From Nannobrachium achirus (taxonomy: Eukaryota > Chordata > Actinopteri > Myctophiformes > Myctophidae): a DNA stretch of 64,000 nt. Shown here piece by piece: positions 9,583-20,789 of the stretch. The notes beneath the pieces were generated by a model that saw only the letters and a list, made by a program, of their open reading frames with translations, was not told where the DNA came from and made no database searches. Position 1 is the first letter of the stretch. The number at the start of each line of letters is the position of its first letter. Position numbers and translations under genes: made by a program. Where the stretch lies: positions 42,313,466 through 42,377,465 of the forward strand of contig OY997661.1 of the NCBI GenBank assembly GCA_963921795.1. The letters run 5' to 3'.

Positions 9583-10007
9583 AGACCCCCGCACGGTGGC
9601 CGTGAGTCAGCCGTCCTGCGGGGGTTTCTCGCCGCCGACCACGGGGTGACCGCAGCGGAGGTCCATGAGAGGGTCGACGGATCCCCGCATGGTGGCCGTG
9701 AGTCAGCCGCCCTGCGGAGGTGCTCGCCGCCGACCACGGGGTGACCGCAGCGGAGGTCCGTGAGAGGTGGTCTCCCGGTGGAGGGTCGACAGACCCCCGC
9801 ACGGTGGCCGTGAGTCAGCCGTCCTGCGGGGGTCTCTCGCCGCCGACCACGGGGTGACCGCAGCGGAGGTCCGTGAGAGGTTCTGTGGGACGAGGGTCGC
9901 CGGCGACTTAACCCCCCACGGTAGCAGTGAGTCGGCCGCCCTGCGGGGGTCTCTCGCCACCGACCATGGAGTGACCGCAGCGGAGGTCCGTGAGAGGTGC
10001 CGTGGGA
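9583..10007. repeat. GC-rich minisatellite, units ~96-117 bp, 4 copies
   Basis: Units begin near 9591, 9687, 9799 and 9916 and share CACGGTGGCCGTGAGTCAGC, CTCGCCGCCGACCACGGGG and TGACCGCAGCGGAGGTCC. Open frames on both strands are by-products of base composition. Confidence 0.85.
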
Positions 10008-10139
10008 CCCCGGTGGACGGTCGCCGGTGATGGTCAGCGGCCCGTGGTCACCGGCGAGACCCCCCCCCCCCCCCCCCCCCCCCGGTCACCTCACCGCTGA
10101 CCACGGGGCCGCTGACCGTCACCGGCGACCCTCCACCGG
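10008..10139. repeat. Large GC hairpin with poly-C loop
   Basis: CCCCGGTGGACGGTCGCCGG...GGTCAGCGGCCCGTGGTCA (10008-10050) is matched in inverse by 10097-10139; the spacer contains a C run at about 10060-10083. A stem of over 40 bp and >75% GC is likely to stall polymerases. Confidence 0.8.
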
Positions 10140-10282
10140 GGTGTCTCTCACTGCTGATATTTATTATTAAAAGAAACTATTTACTAATTATTAAGAAACT
10201 AGTTATTTTCCTGTGTTCAATAAGAATGAATCCATGTAGCTGTCTCTAAAAACGACTGGGCACCGGTGGCTGTGTTGGGTAG

Positions 10283-10359
10283 CGAAAACAGCCGATCTAC
10301 AAGCCCACAAAGCGTTGCGCTTGCGATGCGTTGTGAGCTTGTAGGTCTGCTGTTTTCAG
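10283..10359. repeat. GATCTACAAGC hairpin, copy 1
   Basis: Basal stem uses AAAACAG/CTGTTTT (C-G pair where other copies have T-A); apical part GCGTTGCGC/GCGATGCG. Host: TIR element 9296-10420. Confidence 0.85.
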
Positions 10360-10420
10360 CCATATTGTGTGACATCAGTCGCAAGCGCCGGAAGCGCCAG
10401 AAAAGGCAGAGCGAGTGGAT

Positions 10421-12176
10421 CTTTAACCCACACCGGTAACTTTGAAGACCCACAATGAGACAGTGAGACAATGGACAATGGTCGCCTGGCCTGGACAACC
10501 GCAACTAAACCTGGAATAAATGGGGGATGAGCTGCCATCATGGGAATGATTGCCCCCCCCCCCCCCCCTTTCTGACATGTTTTTGCTCCCCGGCTCCACC
10601 GGGCGCTCCGGTGACGGCGCCCAAACTCGAAAATCGCCCCATTTAATTTTTTTGACGCCATCCACAACGTCCAGTCATGTATAAAATATGAATAAATGCA
10701 TTGTAGGCTATATTTAAATGTAGGCTATATACTGTACGTGCGTTTCTGGTGTTGGCTATCCATTCACAAGGGTGACTAGATGTCCCAAAAATCCTAGCAT
10801 ATTTTTTTATGTAATTACAGCGGTCTACTTTGATAAAATTATGTACAACAGGCTATAATCATGACAAAACAAAGTGGTCAGTGGTGCATTGCTGCTCTCT
10901 GCTGAACATAGTGTGCGCTATATGTTCACATTCAGGTCACAAATAGTTTTATTCCTGTTTGAAAGTGATTTTCTTGTTGTTTTGGAAATGGGCTATATTG
11001 GCCATAGAATGAATACCTCACAGTCACAGCCGCTGCGCTGCGGTGGTTGCCTGGCTCCAGCCAATAGATCCGCCCACTCTGAGTGGACTGCTTCTCTTGG
11101 TCTGGTTTTGTCATATGACGCGTCTCTTTCTGTCGGTGTCTTGGCAAACCGACCAATGAAATCAATGCAGACGGAGGAGGGGTGGGTCTAACTTGAAAAT
11201 CAACAGAAACAGTGGAGGGAGGGGTGGCTCACTAGCGCTCTTAATTGTTCCCTTTGAACTTCAAAGGGGTTTGAACTGCAGTCATTGATTGAGCCATACA
11301 AGTGTAAATACTAGCTCGTTAGTGCTTCTCTCTAATCAATGAAACATCAAAGACAACAACTTGATGCCTGTCATACAGGGGGAGGGGAATGTTTTGTGTA
11401 CACAAGTCAAACACAACCCCTCCCACCAGATCTCTTGTGATTGGGAATTTCAAATTTTAAATCCCCTCCCCTTTTAAATCAAATAGAATAGGGACAACTT
11501 CAGACTCAAGCTCCAGCGCAGAGTCTGGAATCAGGCTACTGCGGTGGAGCCGGTCAGACGTCAATGTGACGGCGTCAATGATGCCGTCAAGACGCAGAGC
11601 AACGCGACGCCGCCAGTGGAGCCCTGGGGTAGGGAGTGTAGATTTTACTTTTTATTCTGGGTGTAGTTTAGCTTCTTTTCTATTCAGGTAGGGTTTATTT
11701 ATCCCCTATAAAACCCCTATAAAAACTTTTGATCATAATAAATGTCAACATTTCTGTTATGGGTTTGTGGTAGTTTTTATTATGTTACTCCTGACACCAT
11801 ATAAGGTCGTAACACTGCCTGTCAAGTGGTAGGTGTTTTTGTGTTCCTTTTTTGTTGATCCTTTGTCAGGAAGAATTGAGTGTGGGAGACTTGGGGGTCA
11901 TTGTTGTTTGGCTAATGTATATGTATGGATAGACTAATGTAAATATGTATGGTTATAGAGGGTCTGACTCGAAGTAGATCTGTCCAGGAAGTGAACCCTA
12001 TTAAACAGCCGTATGACAGTAGGCTATGACATGGGTTTTACTTTTACCTGTGTTCACGACTGCTTTTTCTTTGTACACAACAGTACTTTTTTCTTTTCAA
12101 ACTTACCTGTAACTTTGTATCCTTAACTACTGTTTTGCCTCTGTGGGACAGATTTTTACCTTTGGGATAATAAAGT
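10421..12176. other. Gene-poor DNA between elements
   Basis: No coding frame is convincing. There is a 16-bp C run at about 10552-10568. 11500-11830 has LTR-like composition (CCCTATAAAACCCC near 11704) but no partner repeat in the window. Confidence 0.3.
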
Positions 12177-13245
12177 TATCTATCTGACATCATTGTCTCC
12201 ACCAGCCGAAGGCATGGGGGAGAGTATGTTTTCGCTCTTGTCCATCTGTGTGTCCATGCGTCCGTCTGTCCGTCCGTCCGTCCGTCCGTCCGTCCGTCCG
12301 TCCGTCCGTCCGTGCGTCCATCCAGTTTGTTACCAGCTAATCTCCGGCGCCGTTGGCTGCCAAAATGAGCACACACACTCCCTGGATGCTGATTCAGAAC
12401 CTCTGCCCCACATTTTTCAAATGGCCCTGTTCTAGAGCCACCATGAGGCCGATGTTTGCAAAACACATTTCTGTACACTACTCTTAGAGATTTTGTCCAC
12501 AAATCCTACAAATCGGTAGACAGTATCTCTACAGTCATGTGATCAACATGGATCTGTCCGATTTTCCATATTCCATCCTGATTGGCTACAATTGGCTTCC
12601 AAAGTTGCTCCGTTTTGAACAAAATGCCTCAAATCATGAACACAGCGTACAATCTCGGTGAAATTGGGCATGCACGTTCCCACTAGGCCGAGGAAGAAAT
12701 GCCACTTCAAATTTCTCAAATCAGCCATATGGTGGCGCTATAACAGGGCAATTTATGTTTTTACCTTTAACTCCACCGATAAGTGGAAAACTTTGTATGC
12801 GCACTCCCTATAGAATCTAAGGATAAACCTTTGCCCTGCATTTTTCACATCTACCTTTTCTAGTGCCACCAGGAGGCCCACTTATGTAAAACACATCTTT
12901 TCCAATTATTCCTTCAGATTTTATCCAAAAATCATGCAAATCAGTACACAGTATCTCTATAGTCATGTGATAAAGACGGACCTGTCCGATATTTCATATT
13001 CCATCCTAATTGGCAAACATTGGCTTCCAAAGTTTGCAGGATTAGTCCATTTTGAAGAAAATGACTTAAATCATATACTCAGCTTGTGATGCAGAGAGAT
13101 TCTGCACGCACATTCCCACTAGATCAAGGAACAAATTACATATATTTGGATCAAAATGCCTCAAATCATGCATGCAGTGTCAAAGGCCAAAGAAGACATG
13201 GCTTTCACCTGTGAGACCTGTGCTCGGAAGAGCACTTCTACTAGT
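12177..13245 (+). repeat. ~1.07-kb dispersed repeat R1
   Basis: Begins with GTCTCCACCAGCCGAAGGC, carries a (CCGT)n tract at 12260-12315, then modules with TGGCGCTATAACAGG and CAGTATCTCTA, and ends GAAGACATGGCTTTCACCTG...CTTCTACTAGTT. A second copy, in reverse, is split by the LTR element (22498-22584 and 29188-29612). The class is unknown. Confidence 0.7.
12260..12315. repeat. (CCGT)n microsatellite in R1
   Basis: Tetranucleotide tract of about 14 units. The same position of the second R1 copy has (GGAC)n at 29521-29570. Confidence 0.95.
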
Positions 13246-13893
13246 TATTGATTGATTGATGGGCCAGTCAAAATTCTGCCACGGGCCGGAACTGGCCCGC
13301 AGGCCTGAGTTTGACTATCAGTGCTCTAGGGTTCTGGTTAACACTGGTTAACATACGAGCACGCTCTGAAAGAGGATGGGTTGTTTGAACTTCCATATAA
13401 GCTGCAGTTTGTGACAATGCTCATTTCATGTTACATCACATTACATACTGTATAACCTATAACACAGATGTCCTGAGATGTATAGAAAATTACCTGTTGA
13501 CTCCTGACAAAACCTACTTTTCCTCTGCACTGCGTAGTGCAGAGGTATAGGTAATAGGTATCATTGTAAAACTGGTATACCGGTATATTCCATGTAGCAT
13601 CTCACACTAAAACAGCATCAGTGTTGACAAAATGGTGCCTGTTCAATGCAATGCAAATATTGCTCCCCAGAAAGTGCCATGCGATTACCGCAATGCAATC
13701 CATTTGCATTGCATTTGACATTTATCTCAGTACATCTCAAGCAGTGACAACGGGACCTTTTGACAGCATAAACATTCTAAATGGGTCCAAGTTTATTTCC
13801 TGTTGCAGTGTTTCTGGATATTGGTAGATGACAGGAAATAACCCTGGACACAAGCTGTTCCCTAGCCACACAATCCCACTGACAACGTCTATA
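13246..13893. other. Intervening DNA with hAT-end remnant
   Basis: 13255-13330 carries GGGCCGGAACTGGCCCGC, a hAT-end-like stretch. The rest is unassigned. Confidence 0.35.
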
Positions 13894-14363
13894 CAGTAGC
13901 AGCGCTTTTCAACCTGCAGCCCGTGGGCCGCATGCGGCCCCTGCAGCATGTCTATGTGGCCCGTCACGGTCATATCAATAAAAATATATTTTGTCTACTT
14001 TCAGTGTGGACAAATAATTTCTGATGTCATTCTTCAGTTTCTCTCCAAAACCACTATAGGAAACTATTTTTTGGCTTGTTTCATACAAGACTTTTTGGCT
14101 ATTTTGTTTGTTCCAAAAGAAGAAACGTCATAATTTCGTCATTAATCGTTCCATGACAATCTTTTTGTTCAATGAGGCTTTGTCCTTAGAGATGTAAATG
14201 TGTCAGTTTTCTGTGTGTTTCCTTCATTTTTAGACTACTCATGTGGTGTGTTACAAAATCATTGAATAAATGTCCAAAATAGGACTAACTTTTAGCTTGC
14301 AGCCCTTGGACTTTTGGTATTTTGCTGAGTGGCCCCTGAGCCATCTTGAGTTGAGTAGCCCTG
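13894..14363. mobile_element. hAT-like non-autonomous element, ~470 bp
   Basis: Starts CAG...CTTTTCAACCTGCAGCCCGTGG and ends GAGTTGAGTAGCCCTG, flanked by GTCTATA on both sides (13887-13893, 14364-14370). Interior AT-rich and non-coding. Confidence 0.6.
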
Positions 14364-14646
14364 GTCTATAGTAAGGTAGAATGCCAGGGTCAGAGGACAG
14401 AGACTATGCATGTGTATAACGTTTTAAAGGAAGATATAGTAAGACATTTACAGTACAACGTCTACACTTGACATTTCAAGGAGTGCACCGAGTTCACGGA
14501 CACACATGTATTGGGTCATGGTTGCTGGTTGGAGGCCATGGCCTCTCTTGGCATTTTCACGTTGGGGGCTCTGCCAACACTGTAAAACATGAGTGTTTAC
14601 ATTACATTACATACAAAATAATACAATAATATTCTTATGTCTGATA

Positions 14647-15146
14647 CAGTGGCGTCAGTTCAGAAAAAGCTAAGGTATGGCAACATGACTGGTGTCTTTC
14701 ACCCGCGCCTTCGCGCCAGTGCAAGACACCAGTCATGTTGCCATACGTTAGCAACAGGCATGATATTCTTTTCCCCCGTTTCTACGGTTTCTTGGGCTGG
14801 ATATGGCAGCCTGGAACGGTTGTTCAAGTGCAGCTAAACTTGGCATAAACGTGCCACAATTAACAATAATGCATTGCACCTGTACAGCTGACCTATGAAA
14901 CCTGGGAATATACCATCTTGTCAAGATGGGGAGAATAAAAGTGTGGAGAATATAATTATAATACCTTGTTAAAGTGACCATTTTGTTAAATTTTGCATTT
15001 GTAGTTATTTTACTGTAATAAAAATAACCAGCACAGATAGACATAGAGAATGCTTGGATTTATATTTAAAAGTAACTTTTATTTCCCCCCCTGGACCCAG
15101 GGTATGGCAGCTGCATTACCCCTGCCATACCCAATTGACGCCCCTG
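14647..15146 (+). mobile_element. hAT MITE, CAGTGGCGTC family, full copy
   Basis: Ends CAGTGGCGTCAGTTC and CAATTGACGCCCCTG; 8-bp TSD GTCTGATA on both sides (14639-14646, 15147-15154). Near the left end is an internal hairpin of GGTATGGCAACATGACTGG. Other copies: 45330-45494 and 59545-60012. Confidence 0.9.
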
Positions 15147-15301
15147 GTCTGATATCAATATAGTATTTCAAAGTGGGGGTCTTTGACATGAAAACAGTGT
15201 GAGAACTACTTATTTCGAAGGTATCGGTCGAATCGGCCCAGGTCTTAATGGGTTAAAACATGTGGTTTGGGACTGTTTAGGCTATCTCTGATCAGAACAC
15301 A

Positions 15302-15874
15302 TCAGAGTTTGATCCCCCCCTCCCCTTGAATGATTTGACAGTTCCAACAGAGATTTCCAGTGTTCCCTCTCCTGAGCAACATTATCCACTTCCTCCGGGG
15401 GGATCCCGAGGCGTTCCTCGGCCAGTGTGGAGATCTGGTCCATCTGGTCTTTGGTCTTCCCCGGGGTCTCCTCCCAGTGGGACGTGACGGTGCATTTAGG
15501 ACCTTCTTAGGAAGGCGCTCGGGGGGCATCCGTACTAGATACCTGAACCACCTAAGCTGACTCCTTTCCAAGTGTAGGAGCAGCGGTTCTCAAGACTCTC
15601 TCGGGTGACTGAACTTCTCACCCTATCTCTAAGGGAGATAGCAGCCACCCGACTGAGAAAACTCATTTCGGACACTTGTACCCGTGACCTTATGCTTTCG
15701 GTCATGACTCATGACCCACATTTCATGACCATAGGTGAGAGTAGGAACGAAGATTGCTCGGTAGACAGAGAGCTTTGCCTTCTGGCTCAACTCTTTTTTC
15801 GTCACAACAGTGTGATTAAGCGACTGCAAACTGCTGTCCTTCGTCATGATTGGTGTACATAGCCTACATGTCAA
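15302..15874 (-). pseudogene. LINE ORF2 C-terminal fragment
   Basis: Minus-strand phrases in order: KKELSQKAKLSVYRAIFVPT, LTYGHEMWVM, then after frame breaks RSQLRWFRYLVRMP and GRRPRGRPKTRW. This is the region after the reverse-transcriptase palm found in fish non-LTR elements with an apurinic endonuclease. Frameshifts and truncation make it dead. Related to 56391-56884. Confidence 0.8.
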
Positions 15875-15877
15875 TAT

Positions 15878-16143
15878 ATCGTCACTGTCGGGTAGAAACT
15901 TACAAGAAACCTTGTAAGTTTCAAGTTTGTACGTTTTTTCACCAAGTAAAGCCCTGCTTCATCACACAAGGCTGTCTCACAAAAGTAGTGAAAACAGCCG
16001 ATCTACAAGCACACAACGCCTCGCACCGCAAGGCGTTGTGTGCATGTAGATCTGCTATTTTAACTAGTTTTGTTCATTTTTAAAATGATGAATACAAAAC
16101 GAACGGTCTTGGACATACAAGGTTTCCACCCGACAACGACGAT
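15878..16143. mobile_element. MITE with ATCGTCACTGTCGGG ends
   Basis: ATCGTCACTGTCGGGTAGAAAC at left and GTTTCCACCCGACAACGACGAT-type sequence at right are inverted copies. The centre is GATCTACAAGC hairpin copy 2. Other copies: 35734-35986, 38861-39102, 55326-55500. TSD unclear. Confidence 0.75.
15988..16062. repeat. GATCTACAAGC hairpin, copy 2
   Basis: GTGAAAACAGCCGATCTAC arm; apical stem ACAACGCCT/AGGCGTTGT. Host: ATCGTCACTGTCGGG MITE. Confidence 0.85.
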
Positions 16144-16149
16144 ATAATA

Positions 16150-16235
16150 GGCCGGTACGATTCCCGATCCGGACAACCTTTGCCGCGTGTCGCTCCCCAT
16201 CTCTCCCCCCACTTCCTGTCAGTCTACTGTACATG
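16150..16235 (+). repeat. tRNA-derived SINE fragment
   Basis: Contains GGTACGATTCCCGATCCGGA (B-box region) followed by CTTCCTGTCAGTCTACTGT; matches the body of the SINE at 43115-43327. The 5' end is missing. Confidence 0.65.
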
Positions 16236-16556
16236 TAGGCATGTGTATTGTGTATGTGTGTAGCATGAATGTAGCCTATATTGATTTTCAGTATTTAATT
16301 GATTTGAAGCAATTTGCGCCTGCAGCAAAATAATCCATTTGTGCCAGTGAGTGCGTGTCAGATCAATTCTATGCTTTAGCCTTGCTATGGTATGATTTTT
16401 CTTTAACACAGCCATTTAGCTGTAGTGTGATAGTGTATGACACAGTGCATGTCAGTTTCTCTGTTAAGGTGCGTGCTGTGTGTTAGCTCTATCTATCTGC
16501 AGCCATGTGACATACCATGTGCAGCCTTCTCAATGTCTGTCTATATGTTTGCAGAC

Positions 16557-17052
16557 CAGTGTTGCCAGATGGGAAATGTTGAATTATCGTACCGGAGGCT
16601 CAAAATTATCGTATTTGACATGAAGCTATCGTACACAGCCAAAAAAGAGAAATCACTCGCGTAAAACGTAATTTCAAAAAAGAAAATCGTCTTTAGTGTA
16701 AGAAACAACCTTGTTTGAGACTTGTGTCAAAAACGCATCAGATATGCTGTGTGGAGGCAGGCAACTTCCTGGAGCTTACACAAATAAAAGCCTGGAACTG
16801 GTCTGGAAAGATGCAACCGGTGTTTTTAATGCCTCCAAGTACAGATCTAGGGTCAGATTGACTGATTTCCTGGCTTATTTTGAGAAGCCAAACCAGATCA
16901 GCAGCCAGGGAAAATAGTGAATTCACGCTCTTTTTGGTGATATGCCAAAATGATCGTACATTTGGGCATTTTTGGAATTATTGATCGTACATCGTACAGA
17001 GGGTCAAATTATCGTACAAAATACGATAATTATAGTACATCTGGCAACACTG
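16557..17052. mobile_element. hAT-like element, CAGTGTTGCCAGATG ends
   Basis: Perfect terminal inverted repeats CAGTGTTGCCAGATG/CATCTGGCAACACTG; flanks TTGCAGAC and GTGCAGAC (7 of 8 match). Sub-terminal ATTATCGTAC repeats occur at both ends. The interior of about 200 bp is open but not recognisable. Confidence 0.85.
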
Positions 17053-17217
17053 GTGCAGACATAAAACATTGTCAGGAACACTCCAGTCTAAGTAGATTTA
17101 ACCATTTATTGCATAAATGGAATACAGTTAATCTAGGCATTAATGGGCTCTGCGTTTGGAGATGTTCCTTGAATTTGAATTTTGTGCATGCTTTTTGAAC
17201 ATGCTAAGGGATGGCAG

Positions 17218-17733
17218 CCTGCATTACAAACCATTGTGAACAATGGAGCGATGGTCCCAAAATATGAGTTCTGTTCAACCAATTTCTTTTGACCAAATCG
17301 ACAAATGGGCAGATATCAACATCCCCAAAAGGATTAAATAGAAGGGTACATCCACAAATCATGGCAGTTAGGTTGCAGTGTTACTCTGTACAAAGACTTG
17401 CTACAGTATCTGTGCAGACTAGTGCTTGCTCTGCCTGCCATCATATATTAATCAAGCACAATCTAATAGTTAATATGATGGCGGAGCAAGCACTGCACAG
17501 ATAGCAAGTATTTGTACACAGTAAGGTTGCAACCTAACTTACTTTGAATATCATTACCATGGATGTAATCAATCCTGTTACTGTAGGCCCTTCTATTTAA
17601 TCATTTTGGGGATGTTGATGTTGTCATCTGCCCATTTGGTCAATTTGGTCAAAAGAAATTGGTTCAACAGAACTCACATTTTGGGACCATCGCTCCATTG
17701 TTCACAATGGTTTGTAATGCAGGCTGCCATCCC
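17218..17733. mobile_element. Near-complete palindromic MITE, 516 bp
   Basis: GGGATGGCAGCCTGCATTAC...CCATTGTGAACAATGGAGCG at left is repeated inverted at right, ending GGCTGCCATCCC. The arms span about 230 bp each, including AACATCCCCAAA, GTTAGGTTGCA and AGTGCTTGCTC. No clear TSD. Confidence 0.85.
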
Positions 17734-18504
17734 AGGAAGTCATGTGATCCAAGACGGCCGCGGTGTGAATATGGTCTATATCCCCCTTAGGGATACAATA
17801 GCAGAACAAAAGCTAAGTTACATTGACATGTAATTTAATCAGACAATCACAATTATTTTTAGCCAGACTGATAGTGCAGGTCGCTCCAAGGCTGGGGTGG
17901 AGGAGGCAGCTTTCAGCGAATGATTTCCGAAGCTTCGGAACCAAGCATAGGTAGAGAAAGCAAGCCGTATTTAAAGGAGCCTTCCCTACTGATTGAGAGC
18001 TTTGATTGGAGTACTGCAGTCATGTGACGTAATGACCAGCAGATATGAGAATGAGGAATGAGAACAGAGCTGACTGACATCTGACTACATCTGGGCAGGG
18101 CGACTCCCATGTCCTGCATACACTAACGCTTCATTGATCAAATGCAGATTATAATCCCTAGGGACTATAATCTCATACACTATATTATATTTAGAGGGAA
18201 AGGGAACTGTTAAGCATCCACTCTATGGTCCAACTTCATCCTGCTAGGGGTTAAAGGTTATTAACAGTGACCGGGGATCAAGCAGGAGGTCATGCCCTAT
18301 TTCCTCCCCGATGCAGTAACTGTTGCAGAAACGAAAATGTACTCCATTGATCCTTATCCATGAGAATCCATGGTGAATATGAGATTATCTCCCAGGTGTC
18401 CACTCCTTCATGTCAGAGATGTTGGTGCTGAGTGGATTAAGAGGGAGTTGATCTACTCTGTGGGATCCTCGGTGTGGATTAGACCGCTGTGGGTTGTGCA
18501 GGAC
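17734..18504. other. Unassigned DNA
   Basis: No repeat partner in the window and no supported coding frame. 18380-18504 has retroelement-like composition, but no LTR could be shown. Confidence 0.3.
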
Positions 18505-18970
18505 CAGTGTTGTTTTTGACAGCACATTTTGATTTAGTTTTAGTCATAGTCTTTTGAATCAAATGTCTTTTAGTTTTTTTAGTCATAATTTAGTCACCCG
18601 AACAGTTTTAGTTTTAGTCTAATTGTAGTCGACTAAATATCACAAGATGTATTTTGGCATCGTAATGACTGATTTTACACTTGGTTGCATGCTGAAAATA
18701 GCCGATCTATGAGCTCACATGCGTCGCAGCTTGTAGATCAGCTATTTTCAGCGCGCAACACCTGAGAGCAACCGGACATAAAATGACTGTCTTCTCCACT
18801 AGTACCTCCCTAACGTTTTAGTCTAGTTTTTATTTTGTTGACGAAATTGTCAATATATTTAGTTTTAGTTTTAGTCATCATAGTTTAGTTTTTATTTCGT
18901 TTTCGTCAGTGAAAAAAACGTGGTCGACAAACATTTTTCGTCATAGTTTTAGTCGACAACATCAACACTG
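18505..18970. mobile_element. hAT MITE rich in TTTTAGTC, CAGTGTTG ends
   Basis: Ends CAGTGTTG/CAACACTG with exact 8-bp TSD TGCAGGAC (18497-18504, 18971-18978). Many TTTTAGTC(A/G) repeats, typical of a common teleost hAT MITE. Hairpin copy 3 lies near its centre. Confidence 0.9.
18691..18752. repeat. GATCTACAAGC hairpin, copy 3
   Basis: Outer stem GCTGAAAATAGC/GCTATTTTCAGC is perfect, while the core arm is slightly decayed (GATCTATGAGC). Host: hAT MITE 18505-18970. Confidence 0.85.
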
Positions 18971-18978
18971 TGCAGGAC

Positions 18979-19509
18979 TTGCTCAAAGCAAAGCACCTGA
19001 TACACACAAAACAAAGGATCGTTATGCTGCAATCTGTGCCTCTGTGCTGCAAGATTTTAAGAGAATAAAATCAGTGAATCTGGATGGTGTGCATTTCAAC
19101 GTGCTTTGGGAAATACTGTGAGAAATGAATTGGTCAACCTATGCTGATAGTCACTAGTTAGAAACCCAGTGATTTGATGTAGGCTATATCGTATAATCGC
19201 ATAAGGCTGTTGGATGGACACACATTTGGCCATGGCTAGGGACTGCCTGGGTCTGTGATCTTTTAGTTACATGATGTGTCTCTCCAACCACAAACACTTC
19301 CCCACTCCACCGTGCGACCCACATCAAAATTCTGGACAATAATTGTAGTTTATGGTGGCCAAACACACCCACACACTCAAAAGCAAACACAGCCGTTAAA
19401 GACCAGTAGCTCTGGCAGGATATCGGGCCTAGTCGTTCTCTTTTCCTGTGGATTGAACAACAAACTGTGGTTTGTTACTGGTTTGGTTGTAGTCTCTCGG
19501 CAATGTGTT

Positions 19510-19510
<1 letters not shown>
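18979..19510. other. Unassigned DNA
   Basis: No recognisable gene or repeat apart from the flanking elements. Confidence 0.3.
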
Positions 19511-19572
<62 letters not shown>

Positions 19573-19573
19573 G
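19511..19573. repeat. (CTGT)n microsatellite
   Basis: About 15 tetranucleotide units. Confidence 0.95.
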
Positions 19574-19636
19574 CTATTGCTCTCTCATTAAATGCTGTCT
19601 GTCCTCTTTTTCCAGCCCCTCCTCAATCCATCCAGT

Positions 19637-20029
19637 CTGGGACGTGCTGGGCCCCTGATTCAACCCGAGAAAAGGACTTGGAGAGGCCCTCATTGTGCGC
19701 GAACATCGGCCACGCGTTAGATTCTTTCGCCTTCTGGGCGTGCCTGCCGCGAGGCCCCAAATACTAACCGATGAACGGCTGCTGCTACTCAGCGCTATAG
19801 AGAGAGATCTCTCTCCATAGCACTGCTGCTACTCAGCGCTATAGAGAGAGATCTCTCTCCATAGCACTGCTGTTACTCAAAGATTGGCCATTTCAGATCA
19901 TGAGAGACAAGCCAGTGGGCCAGTTGCATGTGTTATATTTACTTTGAGAGCCGGCCATTTTATTTAATAATGTAATGGACCGGCCGTTTGGGACTTGTCC
20001 CGCTTTTCCCAATGGCCAGCACGTCCCTG
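19637..20029. mobile_element. hAT-like MITE, GGGACGTGCTGG family
   Basis: Ends CTGGGACGTGCTGGGCCC and GGCCAGCACGTCCCTG; flanks CATCCAGT and CATCCTGT (7 of 8). Contains a 44-bp tandem. Related copies: 35589-35986 and 38711-39261. Confidence 0.8.
19781..19880. repeat. 44-bp tandem repeat, ~2.2 units
   Basis: GCTGCTACTCAGCGCTATAG units start at 19781, 19825 and 19869; each contains the small palindrome AGAGAGATCTCTCT. Confidence 0.9.
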
Positions 20030-20306
20030 CATCCTGTCTTACACACTGACTCTTTCTTTCTCTCTATCCCCCTTGCTCTCTCTCTGTCTCCCTTTCTCTC
20101 ATTCATCTCTCCAAACATCTGTTCCCAATAAGGCGTAGTAGTGCCTCGCGGCCGGTGAGAAGTTGAGAACAGACAGGATGTAGCCAAGTGACATGATTTA
20201 GTGCCAGGAGAAGAGGAGGCATTCTCTCTCTCCAGGCAGGGGTGTCGATCGCACCAAATTCTGGGCCCTGGGTACAAGGATTCACTCACATCTTGTGCTT
20301 TAACTG

Positions 20307-20385
20307 TTGAAAAATAGCAGATCTACAAGCTCATAGCGCGGCGCCGAGTGCCGCGCTTGTGAGCTTGTAGATCTGCTATTTTTGA
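20307..20385. repeat. GATCTACAAGC hairpin, copy 4
   Basis: Apical stem AGCGCGGC...GCCGCGCT, with C-G where copy 6 has T-A. Left hairpin of MITE copy A. Confidence 0.9.
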
Positions 20386-20634
20386 AAAATCGTGAAAATG
20401 TGTGCAAGCCTTTGATGCGGAAACTTCTAAGGTTTTTTGAAGAACCTATGTTTCTATGTCAGTGGTGCTCAAACTTATTCATGTGAATGACCCCCAAAAT
20501 GACATGTATTTGGCCACGGACCCCCATCTCAAAATATTTAGTTCCAGGGACCCCCCAGTCCTAGAGGCAAAATTTGAGTTACAAATGTTCGCTTAAAAAA
20601 GACATATTCAAAGATTTGCACACATTTTCACGAC

Positions 20635-20690
20635 AAAAATAGCAGATCTACAAGCTTGCAGCGCGGCACTCTGTGCCGTGAGCTTGTATA
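20635..20690. repeat. GATCTACAAGC hairpin, copy 5
   Basis: Left arm AAAAATAGCAGATCTACAAG intact; right arm stops at GAGCTTGTATAGCTA, so the basal stem is partly lost. Right hairpin of MITE copy A. Confidence 0.8.
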
Positions 20691-20789
20691 GCTAAAGTAT
20701 AGCTAAAGTATAAAATAATGAAGGCCCCTCCACCTTGGGCCCTAGTAACTCAGTCCCACTTCCCCCACCCCCGCCTTGTGACACCCCTG

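Larger units (their letters stand above)
9296..10420. mobile_element. TIR element with GC-rich minisatellite core
   Basis: Left arm (CGCGTCTGCCATTTCTG...GCGGTTGCAACTGACGT, then TTTATTGAACAAGGAAACTAAC) is an imperfect inverted copy of the right arm (GTTATTTTCCTGTGTTCAATAAG...ACATCAGTCGCAAGCGCCGG). The core is a tandem GC-rich array and a large GC hairpin; the right arm holds a GATCTACAAGC hairpin. No TSD identified. Confidence 0.6.
20237..20789 (+). mobile_element. MITE, CAGGGGTGTC family, copy A
   Basis: Ends CAGGGGTGTC...CACCAAATTCTGGGCCC and GGGCCCTAGTAACTCAGTCC...GTGACACCCCTG. Contains two GATCTACAAGC hairpins (20307 and 20635) and an internal CAGTGGTGCTCAAACTT block. Flanks TCTCCAGG/CCTGCAGG are only similar. 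Other copies begin at 29824, 30684, 40563, 53306 and 62900. Confidence 0.8.

Noticed and set aside
9494-10030. Arg/Pro-rich open frames on both strands
   Set aside because: GC-rich tandem repeat; openness on both strands is due to composition.
10283-10359. Hairpin copies as conventional microRNA genes
   Set aside because: Copy number, presence in many MITEs and changing apical loops argue for a repeat; a small-RNA output remains possible but is not shown.
17734-18504. Solo LTR
   Set aside because: Composition is suggestive but no second copy, TSD or TG...CA pair could be shown.
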